Of a DNA stretch of 39,051 nucleotides, positions 24,585 to 33,600 are shown in pieces. This DNA is from Rhizosphaericola sp047606825. Lineage in GTDB: Bacteria; Bacteroidota; Bacteroidia; Chitinophagales; Chitinophagaceae. The stretch's first letter is position 1, and each line of letters opens with the position of its first letter. The notes under the pieces are model-generated. The model ran no database searches. It was not told the origin of the DNA and saw only the letters and a list, made by a program, of their open reading frames with translations. A program made the position numbers and the translations under genes. Location of the stretch: contig JASGDY010000097.1 in the NCBI GenBank assembly GCA_047606825.1, positions 1 to 39,051 on the forward strand, written 5' to 3'.

Positions 24585-26921
24585 TTACAACCGCATTGTT
24601 TCCTGCAACTGAATATTATCTGAACTTTTCCCAATCTGGATTTCATATTCTCCTGGTTCCACGCTCCATTTTTCGTCGATGCCCCAAGTCTGCAATTGTT
24701 CTTCACCGATAGAAAATAGTATTGTTCTACTTTCCCCGGCTTTTAAATGTATTCTGGAAAAAGCACGTAACTGTTTGACAGGATGCACGACCGAAGCGTA
24801 GCGTTGGTGGATGTACACTTGTGGTACTTCATCTCCATCGACCATGCCATCGTTCGTTACCGTAAAACCAATATTGATGGCTATTTTGCCGTGGATTTTG
24901 GTGCTGATGAGTTGGAGGTTGCTATAACTAAAATGCGTGTAGCTCAATCCATATCCAAAACTATAAATGGGAGTCGCTTCTTCCTCGACATATCTATGTT
25001 TGACCGGTTTTTTGTAGTTGTAAAAAACAGGTAACTGACCCACGGAACGAGGAATGGAAACGGGTAGTCTCCCTGCCGGATTATAGTTGCCCAACAGCAC
25101 ATCTGCCATCGCGTTGCCGCCTTGTTCGCCCGGGTACCAAGCGTTGACGATGGATGTAACATTGTCCTTTGCCCAGTTGATATTGAGTGGTCGCCCTTCT
25201 ATCAAAACCAATACAATCGGCTTGCCTGTCGCTACTAATTTTTGTAAAAGTTTCTGTTGTAAACCCATTAAATCCAAAGAAGTACGGTCATAACCTTCGC
25301 CACTTTCCATGTCGCTGACGGGTTCTTTGCCGTTGGTTGCCGTCACGTTGGCTGCACCGGTTTCTTTGTAGTCGGTCTTGAAATCACGCGCACTCGAGCC
25401 CCCCAATACGACCACGACGGCATCGCTGTTGTTGGCTGCATCGACCGCTTGGGCAATTTCGTTCAATGAACTGTCACGTATGGCACAGCCTTTTACATAT
25501 TGGATTTGTGTGTGTGGAAGATGGTTTTTCAACCCTTGTAGGACTGTGATGATTTTGCTGCTGTCCTGCGGTGCGGTGTAGTCACCGAGTTGGTTGTACA
25601 GGTTGTCGGCATTCGGTCCTATAACCGCTAAGCGTTTTATATCGGACGAAAGCGGCAACAATGCCTTACCGTTGACAGTATCGTTTTTCAATAGTACAAT
25701 GGATTCGCGGGCGAGTTGTTTGGTGAGTGCGACAAATGCGGGTTGGTGGACGATTTTTTCGGCTGTTGCGGGATTGTTGTATGGATTTTGGAAAAGTCCA
25801 AGCCCGTATTTTGCCAATAGCAAACGGCTCAATGCCGTGTCGATGTCGGGGGTTGTGATCAGACCGTCCGTCAATGCTTTTTTGATATTTTTTCCAAAAC
25901 CGTTGCCGCCTAGGTCTGTGTCTAGTCCAGCTTTCAGTGCCAATGCCGCACCGGCCTGTGGTGTCGGCACTACCTGGTGCGTCGAATACAGTCCGTCAAT
26001 GCTTCCCAAATCCGAAACCGTAAATCCTCGAAAGCCCCACTCTTTACGCAGCAACGCATCCATCAACCAACCATCACCCGAACAAGGAACGCCGTCAATC
26101 GAGTTGTACGAGCTCATCACGGAACCCGCGCCCGCCTTGACCGCCGCACGGAACGGGTACAAAATATTTTCCATCAGGTCGCGCTTACCCAGCGTCGTCG
26201 GTCCGCCGTTTTGTCCGCCGTCGGACATACCGTAAGCTGCAAAATGCTTGAGTGTGGCGATGGTTTTGTAGGGACCGTTTTGCAAACCTTTGACCATGGC
26301 AACGCCCATCTGCGAAACTAGTTCCGGGTCTTCGCCAAAAGTTTCCTCCACACGTGACCACCGCAGTTCGCGAGCCAAGTCCAATATTGGTCCATATACA
26401 ACGTGCGAACCTAGAGCGCGCGTCTCGGCAGCGATGGTTTCGCCCATTTTTCGGATGATGGCGGTGTCAAAAGTCGAAGCCTGTCCGATTGCCGTCGGGA
26501 AAACGGTCGTGCCGATTGCCATCACGCCGTGAGCACCTTCCTCTGCCAGCAACATCGGGATTTTGGAAGGTGTGCTTTCTATGGATGCTTTTTGCAGCGC
26601 GTTGGTCGCATCCACGGATTGCGTATAGTTCAGCCCGGTTTTCAACGTGACCTTTGTCCAAGGGTCCGCACGCAGCGTTCCCCAGAGCATTCCAGGTTTG
26701 TATTGGGCGTTTTTGAATTTGTCGGAGATGCCGACCTGCTTTCCCTGTTTGTGGTACATTTCCCAACCAAATACGGTGGAGAGCTGGTTGATTTTTTCGT
26801 CCAGCGGCATTTTTTTCAATAATGTATGGACATATTGTTGGGCTTTTGCGTTGGAAGTCTGCGCATAAGTGTCGATGGTTGAAAATCCTAGAAACAAAAG
26901 AAACAAAAAAGTTTTCCGCAT
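24585..26921 (-). CDS. bglX: Periplasmic beta-glucosidase, glycoside hydrolase family 3
   Basis: Exported GH3 enzyme of 778 residues (signal peptide MRKTFLFLLFLGFSTIDTYA) that releases glucose or xylose from beta-linked oligosaccharides. The N-terminal TIM-barrel domain carries RWSRVEETFGEDPELVSQMG, LKHFAAYG and the nucleophile Asp304 in FTVSDLGSIDG. The second domain has the acid/base region around DMESGEGYDRTSLDL and VNAWYPGEQGGNAMADVLLG. A fibronectin-III-like C-terminus follows (VTNDGMVDGDEVPQVYIHQR). Length and order match BglX. No SusC/SusD pair or other glycan genes are near, so it is not part of a visible polysaccharide-utilisation locus. Confidence 0.94.
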   Translation of the reverse strand: MRKTFLFLLFLGFSTIDTYAQTSNAKAQQYVHTLLKKMPLDEKINQLSTVFGWEMYHKQGKQVGISDKFKNAQYKPGMLWGTLRADPWTKVTLKTGLNYTQSVDATNALQKASIESTPSKIPMLLAEEGAHGVMAIGTTVFPTAIGQASTFDTAIIRKMGETIAAETRALGSHVVYGPILDLARELRWSRVEETFGEDPELVSQMGVAMVKGLQNGPYKTIATLKHFAAYGMSDGGQNGGPTTLGKRDLMENILYPFRAAVKAGAGSVMSSYNSIDGVPCSGDGWLMDALLRKEWGFRGFTVSDLGSIDGLYSTHQVVPTPQAGAALALKAGLDTDLGGNGFGKNIKKALTDGLITTPDIDTALSRLLLAKYGLGLFQNPYNNPATAEKIVHQPAFVALTKQLARESIVLLKNDTVNGKALLPLSSDIKRLAVIGPNADNLYNQLGDYTAPQDSSKIITVLQGLKNHLPHTQIQYVKGCAIRDSSLNEIAQAVDAANNSDAVVVVLGGSSARDFKTDYKETGAANVTATNGKEPVSDMESGEGYDRTSLDLMGLQQKLLQKLVATGKPIVLVLIEGRPLNINWAKDNVTSIVNAWYPGEQGGNAMADVLLGNYNPAGRLPVSIPRSVGQLPVFYNYKKPVKHRYVEEEATPIYSFGYGLSYTHFSYSNLQLISTKIHGKIAINIGFTVTNDGMVDGDEVPQVYIHQRYASVVHPVKQLRAFSRIHLKAGESRTILFSIGEEQLQTWGIDEKWSVEPGEYEIQIGKSSDNIQLQETMRL

Positions 26922-26999
26922 GGTGGAGGGATGATGGTTGCGGTAAAAATAAGTTGTTTTTGGTAAAAAATTTTATCAATAAAGAATGGAAAATGCTAC

Positions 27000-27419
27000 C
27001 TAAAAAGACATGGACAAAAAATCGGCAGCGTTGATAATGTGTATTCCTCTATAAGGATGCAGTGTCAATAAGTCTTTGTCGCCAGAAACAATGCAAGATG
27101 CCTGAGCGAAAATGGCTAGTTCTAAAAATTTGTCATCTTTGGCGTCTCTACAGACATTAACGATTGTTCGCGATGTTATTGGCCATAGCACTAATTCGAC
27201 AGAAAGCATGTTTAATAATTCAAGCCTTTTATCAAATGATACATATTTGTCAAATTTTTTCCGAAGAAAAACATCTGCAATTTCCTTATTAATAGAATGC
27301 GAGGTAAGAATAATACCCGTTTCTCGCGCTTTGTCAAATGCCATGGCATTGGTACTACTTTTTAGAAGCAGCCCGCTTACCAATGCATTGGTGTCAAAAA
27401 CAAATTTAGCTTTCTTCAT
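27000..27419 (-). CDS. PIN-domain toxin of a type II toxin-antitoxin pair (COG1569-like)
   Basis: Predicted Mg-dependent ribonuclease of 139 residues. Acidic PIN residues are visible: Asp9 in KFVFDTNALVSG, acidic positions in CRDAKDDKFLELA (about 91-103), and Asp in VSGDKDLLTL (about 111-120). These match the 'putative toxin, PIN family' group. The start at 27419 (MKKAKFVF) is preferred over an in-frame start at 27470 because it fits the PIN fold, and because the reading then overlaps the antitoxin gene by only 14 bp, a typical translational coupling. The RNA target is unknown. It ends 78 bp before the beta-glucosidase gene begins. Confidence 0.88.
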   Translation of the reverse strand: MKKAKFVFDTNALVSGLLLKSSTNAMAFDKARETGIILTSHSINKEIADVFLRKKFDKYVSFDKRLELLNMLSVELVLWPITSRTIVNVCRDAKDDKFLELAIFAQASCIVSGDKDLLTLHPYRGIHIINAADFLSMSF

Positions 27420-27636
27420 TGAGAATGTCGTCAAGGGCTTCCTGCGTAAGTCCGTTAGTCGAGGCTTCATCCCGAACCTCGTCCAACAATTGTTGGAATT
27501 TCATTTTTTGGGATTCTCGGATGCGCTGCGTTATCCGCCATTCGATTTCTTTTTCAAGCTTCGCCCGCAACATGGGAGATGCCTTACGCCAGGCAATGGC
27601 GATATCATTGTCAACTTCGATAATTATGCGTTCCAT
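27406..27636 (-). CDS. Antitoxin partner of the PIN toxin
   Basis: A 76-residue acidic, helical protein beginning MERIIIEVDNDIAIAWRKAS, then KLEKEIEWRITQRIRESQKM, and a C-terminal acidic helix (LTQEALDDILNEES). The size, position directly upstream, and 14-bp overlap with the toxin gene make it the cognate antitoxin. The first 10 residues could form a beta strand used for dimerisation; the C-terminal part probably wraps the PIN active site. DNA binding and autorepression are likely but not shown by a clear motif. Confidence 0.82.
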   Translation of the reverse strand: MERIIIEVDNDIAIAWRKASPMLRAKLEKEIEWRITQRIRESQKMKFQQLLDEVRDEASTNGLTQEALDDILNEES

Positions 27637-27701
27637 AGTATAAAATTAAGGATAAAAACAATTGAAAGGTTATAAAGACCCAATAGTGTAAGACAATTGT
27701 T

Positions 27702-28040
27702 CTATTGCTCCTCAAGGACAGAACTTCCTTTTGATTTGTCGCCGGAAGTCCATTCCCATGTTTCGTGTAATCTTATTTTTCCGTTTTCAAGGATTTCCGG
27801 TTTCGACTGGCAGAACCCCGTCATTAATTCCCCTTTTTCATTGACCTGATGGTAACGCATATCAATATGCCCATTGTCATCGATCAAGCCAATCAGATGT
27901 CCGATTTTGATTTTGCCTCCTGCATATTCGGAAGTTAGGATATTGCCTTCCTGCCTGTAATAAAAAGTCGTTTCACTGGAAGTCTCGCTGTTTTCGGTAT
28001 TGTGTATCGGTTTGAATATTTTTTGGTTGTAGTTTATCAT
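27702..28040 (-). CDS. Small conserved protein, often mislabelled N-acetylglutamate synthase
   Basis: A 112-residue soluble protein beginning MINYNQKIFKPIHNTENSET, followed by short beta strands with regular turns (TFYYRQEGNILTSEYAGGKI, then GHLIGLIDDNGHIDMRYHQV, GELMTGFCQS, KIRLHETWEWTSGD). The pattern suggests a small all-beta sheet or barrel. Bacteroidota and Firmicutes relatives are sometimes annotated as N-acetylglutamate synthase, but no acetyltransferase (GNAT) motif is present, so I do not accept that name. It lies 65 bp upstream of the antitoxin gene on the same strand and 105 bp behind tamL; possible co-transcription with either is unproven. Confidence 0.75.
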   Translation of the reverse strand: MINYNQKIFKPIHNTENSETSSETTFYYRQEGNILTSEYAGGKIKIGHLIGLIDDNGHIDMRYHQVNEKGELMTGFCQSKPEILENGKIRLHETWEWTSGDKSKGSSVLEEQ

Positions 28041-28145
28041 ATTCTATAAGTAAAAAAGTAAAAATAAAAAAAGAGAAGAAACTGACTTTAAAGTGATGTC
28101 ATAACAAACCGAACGGTCTTTTTTACTTTTGCCATTTCCCCTTCA

Positions 28146-30476
28146 TCAGAAAGGATATCCAATCGCGATATTCCAAATCCAGTTGCTCTGTACCCAGCTC
28201 CAGCTCATGTTTCTGAAATGCCACAGGAAGCCGTCGGAGGCACTGACCGGTCCGCGCAACGGCACACCTACATCTACACGCAAAACCAATACACTTACGT
28301 CAAAGCGCAGACCAGCACCGGAACCGATGGCCACTTGCTTGTAAAACTGGTTGGAAAATCTGCCACCGGGACGTGTCGGGTCGTTGCGGATAAGCCAGGT
28401 GTTGCCCGCATCTACAAAGACAGCTCCTTGGACGATGGAGAACAGCTTTTTTCGAAGTTCCGTATTGAGTTCTAGTTTCATGTCACCGGGCTGGTCGCCA
28501 AGATAATATTGCGCACTCCGCGGATTGCCGGCGTAATAGCTGCCCGGCCCGAGCGAACGTATGCTAAACGCTCGTAGGTCGTTGGGTCCGCCGACGAAGA
28601 AACTTCTGGAAAACGGCATCGTCGTGCTGTTGCCCCAGGAGTAGCCAAGACCGCCGATGACACGGCTTGCCAGCGTGGCGTTGCGCCCTACTTTCATATA
28701 GTGTGCAAAACTGACCTCCCCACGGATATATTGGGAAAACGGTGTGCCGAACAGTTTTTTCTCTTTGTCTTTGTTGACATCGGCACCGGTAATGATGCCG
28801 AGCAGGTTGCCCGAAAGGTCAAGGTTGGCATTGAGGAAAAAATTATGTTTTTTCCTTTCGCTCGCCGCACTGTTGAGTGTGGAATAATTATAGTTGTATG
28901 TCGAGCCGATGATGAACTGTTTCTCGATGCTTCTGCGCAATATGACATTGGTGTCGAGTGCCAGTTGGAAAGCGTCGGTGATATGCGTCGGCCGCACATA
29001 AGTAAAGGAGAGTACATTGAGCTGGTGTTCCTTGAGCTCGGACTGTCGCCACACAAAGCCATAAGACGTATTGAACGAGTTGAGCGTGTATTGGCTGGAA
29101 CGTGTGTAAAACTCGTAGCTCATCTGCACCTTGGTCTGTGCCACAAAGTCGGGATTGGTCTTGAAAAAAACCGGCGCGATGATTCTCGGAATCGTGATGG
29201 AGGTCTGTATGCCCACTTTTCGGGTACTTATATTGGGAATACTGTCGCCGGAGATTACCTGTTTTTCCAGACTTCCGTATAGCTTGACGTTGAAGACTTC
29301 CGCACCTCGGAACAGGTTGCGGTTGGTCCAGTTGATGGACATCTCACCACCGTTGGACGAATTGGATTTGGTAAAACCGGAGGTTTCAAACCGGATGGAT
29401 TTCTTGGTGGCGGGCGTGAGGTAGTAATAGGCGTTGAGCCAGTAACCCGGCTTGTTGACCGTGTCGGTTTCCTGAAAACGCAGTTTGACAAACTTGTACA
29501 TACCCAAAGAACTTAAGCGGTTCATGGCTAGGCTGTGTGTGTTGCTATTGTACAGTTCGCCTTTTTTAAAACCAAGCAGCCGGGCAAAGACCACGGGTTT
29601 CACGATTTTGGCGGAATCCACAATCAAGTATCCGCTATCCTTGGGCGAGCGGTTGAGATACCGCAGCGTGGTGTCTGTGCCGATGTTGTAGTTGGAAAAT
29701 ACGACGATATCGTTGATTCGGAACTGTTTTTTTATATCGGCGGGCGTACTGTTTTTCAGCTTGACGACTTCATCGACCTGGTGGTGTCCGGTGGTCGTAT
29801 CGGCGAGCGTGATGATATAGTTAGGGTCAAAATAATAGAATCCTCTACGTTTGAGCCAAGCGTCTATACGTGTGCGGTCGCCCAATATATCGTCAAGACT
29901 GTAAGGTTTTCCGGCTTTTCGTGGTGGCCAGTTACGCGTGACCCGTGTCAGGGTTTTGCCGATGGGTGTAATCGTGTCAAACTCGTAAGAGACTTTTCGG
30001 ACGAAATATTGTGAATCGAGGTAAGCATTGTACGTGGCGGTCAGGCGTCGTTTTTTGACAGTGGTATCGACCGTAACGGAGTCCCAGAAATAGCCTTTGT
30101 TTTCCAGTCTGTTCTGTAAGATTTCACGGTTTTTCTGGAGTGCCCCGTAGGAGGCGACGACGGGCGGCGTACCGATTTTGTGGAAGATATTGCGGAAAAA
30201 CCCTTTTTTGGAAGCCGGTCCGCCCCAGTTGTAAATCCAAAGTTTGATGGGCATTCCCAATAGTGAACCATTGGGTTCCGGACGTAGCAAGGCCCCTAGT
30301 TCTTCTTCCAGGTCAATGTTTTTGATGGGGGTGCTGTCGCTCATGTTTTTGAGATGGATGGTCGAGCCCATGTATAGCTTTTGTTCTTTTTCCAAACCTT
30401 TGGTGGAGGAGCAACTGGTCAGGAAAAAGGCGATGCACCCCAATAATATAAGAGGTATAGAAAATTTTGTATGCAA
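28146..30476 (-). CDS. tamL: TamL: lipoprotein form of TamA, outer membrane assembly barrel
   Basis: Omp85-superfamily lipoprotein of about 776 residues. The lipobox LTSC places the modified cysteine at residue 22 when the start is TTG 30476. The earlier in-frame ATG 30587 would give an unusually long 58-residue leader, so TTG is preferred; either is possible. The conserved segment LEEELGALLRPEPNGSLLGM leads into POTRA-like repeats (about 50-330). A 16-strand-type barrel with the RAFSIRSLGPGSYY region follows, and the end WNIAIGYPF has a C-terminal Phe barrel signal. With TamB, encoded directly upstream, it should move lipids or proteins across the envelope. Lipidation is a Bacteroidota trait. 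Confidence 0.9.
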   Translation of the reverse strand: MHTKFSIPLILLGCIAFFLTSCSSTKGLEKEQKLYMGSTIHLKNMSDSTPIKNIDLEEELGALLRPEPNGSLLGMPIKLWIYNWGGPASKKGFFRNIFHKIGTPPVVASYGALQKNREILQNRLENKGYFWDSVTVDTTVKKRRLTATYNAYLDSQYFVRKVSYEFDTITPIGKTLTRVTRNWPPRKAGKPYSLDDILGDRTRIDAWLKRRGFYYFDPNYIITLADTTTGHHQVDEVVKLKNSTPADIKKQFRINDIVVFSNYNIGTDTTLRYLNRSPKDSGYLIVDSAKIVKPVVFARLLGFKKGELYNSNTHSLAMNRLSSLGMYKFVKLRFQETDTVNKPGYWLNAYYYLTPATKKSIRFETSGFTKSNSSNGGEMSINWTNRNLFRGAEVFNVKLYGSLEKQVISGDSIPNISTRKVGIQTSITIPRIIAPVFFKTNPDFVAQTKVQMSYEFYTRSSQYTLNSFNTSYGFVWRQSELKEHQLNVLSFTYVRPTHITDAFQLALDTNVILRRSIEKQFIIGSTYNYNYSTLNSAASERKKHNFFLNANLDLSGNLLGIITGADVNKDKEKKLFGTPFSQYIRGEVSFAHYMKVGRNATLASRVIGGLGYSWGNSTTMPFSRSFFVGGPNDLRAFSIRSLGPGSYYAGNPRSAQYYLGDQPGDMKLELNTELRKKLFSIVQGAVFVDAGNTWLIRNDPTRPGGRFSNQFYKQVAIGSGAGLRFDVSVLVLRVDVGVPLRGPVSASDGFLWHFRNMSWSWVQSNWIWNIAIGYPF

Positions 30477-30628
30477 ATACGCAATGGAGCGAAGACACAA
30501 CGATGACCAACGCAGTACAACGCCGAAAATTGCCGTATTGCTGTCTGTTCCAAAAAAGGATATTTGCTTTCCGTTTCGTTCGTTCATTGATTTAACCTTT
30601 TTTACAATATAAAATCCATACGACTTTA

Positions 30629-33600
30629 CTAATTGTTCTGGTTGATTTCTTTTTCTTCCTCCTGTTCTTTCTTTTCTTCCGCAGCCTTGCGTTTTTTCTC
30701 TTCTTTTTTCTCTTTCTTCTTCATCTGACGGCTTTTCTTGGCGGACATAAATGCCTCTTTGAAATGGTCATAGTCAAAGGTAAATACAAAGCCCACGCCC
30801 GTGCGCACGACCTGTCCCTCGATGACACCTTCGTACAGGTTTTTGCGGTAGGCGCGCATGATGTAGCGGCCGTCCTGTGTCAGGCGGTAGTCCACGGAAA
30901 CGTCGCCAGCGAGATTGGTGGCTTGCTGTCCCTGGCTCGTTCCCTGCAAGGCAAAATTGCTTCCCACATTGACCTGTATCCTGTCGTTGAAAAGTCTTTT
31001 GGACACGCCCACGGTCAAGTCTGTTCTGGACTGTGCGGCTCCGCTCGAATAATCGGTTCCCGAGTTGAGGTCAAAGTTGAGGTCTACGCCTTGTATAAGG
31101 TTGCCGGCGAGCTTGTTGATTTGGCTGGTCAATAGGCTCGATGCGGTCTGTAATGCCATGTCACCGACCGTCGTCGCGTCGCCTGCACTCTGCAAGGGGT
31201 TTTCCCCGACAAACCTGCCTAGTAACAATAGTGCAAAAACCTGTTTGTTCATTTCCGAAGGGTCTTGTCGTACTTCCTGCAACTTGGTGTCGAGGGCACT
31301 GGAATTGGTGTACAACTGCAAAGATTCGTCCGGCAGAGTGATATCAAAACTGATGTCTGGCTGCATCAGTTTGTTTTTCATGATAAGGTTGACAGTAAAG
31401 ACCGACGTTTGTTTAAACGGGGTCAATGCCTCGTCTCGAAACTGGCTGGACATTAGGTCCACCGGTGAGGTCTTGACCTTGTACAACGCCGTGATGTTGG
31501 CATTGGCATCCAATGGGTCGCCAAGCCAGGTAATGGTGCTGCCGCGCTGTATGTCAAACGTCTTTTTGATGACTTCCAACGTCAACACATAGCTGCCTTT
31601 GGTCAGGTTATAGTTGCCAGTCATGTTCATCTTGCCGTTTTTGTCGATGCCAAAACCGAGATCGGCGACACCCTGTACGCGCAGCGCGTCTCCTGAGCGC
31701 TCGTCCATAATCAACGCAAATTTTGCGGAAGAGTCTGTCGAGATGTTCAGGTTGACGGACATTCCTTTGATCTGCGACTGGCTGGTCAGGGAGTCGGTCA
31801 ACAGTTTAGGACGGGTTTCGCGGAATTTTTTGCGTTGGTCAGCTGTCACAAAAGCGACCACGCCCTGACGTTCCTGTACTTCTGGATTGTCGGACGGCAT
31901 GACCATGGAAAAGTCGGTCTCTTTGTTGACTTTGACGTTGCCGCCGACTTCCGGGGAATCCATGTCGCCTTTCAAGTTCATATCGGTGTTGAACGCCAAC
32001 TTGCCATAGAAAAACCGTCCCTCCGACTGTGGCGCATCAATCAACATAAAATTGTTGGCTTTCAAATTCAGGTTAAATCCATAATCCATGAAATTCTTGG
32101 TCAGCAAGTCGCCATTGACCTTAAAGGTATTGTTCCGAGGGTCGCGCATCGTCAGGTTGTTGAAATGCAGCCCTTGGTTGTCGATGCCGATATTTTCATT
32201 GGACAAAGTCAATTTGGAACCCGTCATCGTCGGGACGAAATACGCGTTGTTAAATTTCAGGTTGCCGTTGAGCAAAGGCGTATCGATACGGCCTTTGATG
32301 GATAGGTCGGAACTGATATAGCCGCCGATGGAGTCGAGATAGCCCACCGCAAAAGGCCGGACAATGGCAAGGTTGAGCTTGTTCATCGCAAGGTTGAGGT
32401 CTAGACCTTGGTTGCTTTCGTAATAGTTGCCGGTAAGGCGCACGTCATTATCGTTGCCCGTCAACGCAATCTCGGAGGAGTACGTGTCCTCTCCTGTCGC
32501 ATTGGAAACCTTCAACGAGAGGTCGCCAATCCGTTGCTTGTTATACGCGAGACTGTCGGCGTGTATGTCCGAAACAAATATCGGATGTGTCAAAATATTG
32601 CGCAACTGCGCCGACCCGTTGAGGTTGCCCTCGATGGGAATGCTGGACTGGTTGGCGGCATTGGTCAACGTCTGTATTTTGAACTTGTCAAAAACAATGT
32701 CCAGTGGACTGTTGGCAGTATCGGCGACGGATTGCATTTTGAGCGACTGACCTTCGGTACTCAATATAAAATCGTGTGCAAATATGCCGTTTTTCGGGTC
32801 GTAGACAAGTTCGTTGTCGGGCGTTGCGTCCCATTTTACATAGTTGAGCATCAACCCCTTGGGATTGACTTTCAGCGTGTAGACGCTGTCTTTTTGGATA
32901 AATGTCGTGGCGAGGTAATACCAGGGTTTGCTGGCAGAGTCCGTCGTACCGACAAAAGAGGTGATGGAGTCCCTGCGTATCTTACCGCCAATACCTGTAT
33001 TGTACAGATGGAATGTTTTGGACAAAATCTCTTTAGCACCCGTACCAAAATTGAGCTCGTCGCCGTTGGTCGTCACCCACAAGTTGAAAGCGTTTAGCCG
33101 TTGCGGCGTGAAATTGACCTTATTGGATCGCATTCCAAAGTTGAACGAGGAATCCTGCGTGCGGAGATAACCGCGCAGTATCAGCGAATCGCTGCCTTTC
33201 AATTGTGGCAGGAAGTCCGTCAGTACTTTTCGCGGAACGACATAGCCATTGATGGCCCATTCCTGCGGAGCTATTTTGGTTGTTTTGTAACCCGGTATGG
33301 TGTAGTATTTCATGACGGAATTTTGGATGGCGCTCGCCATTTCCGTCAGTTTGTATCGGCCGTGCAGGTCGATTTTGACCATGCTGTCGGCGAAGAAAAT
33401 CATTTGGCTAAACGCCGAATCGTGGTTTTTGGCGATGAAATAAACGCTGTCCAACCTCAGGTTGAGGGAATCGCTTTTGTACTGGAACTGGCGCATCGTG
33501 AATGTGCCGTTGAGGTTGTCGGGGTCGGTATTGGCAAAATCTGCGTCGAACTTACCCGTCACGACCATCTTGTCTTTGACGAGGTGCAGCTTGTGCAGGT

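Noticed and set aside
27702..28040. N-acetylglutamate synthase assignment for the 112-residue protein
   Set aside because: No GNAT acetyl-CoA motif and too small; the label appears to be an inherited misannotation.
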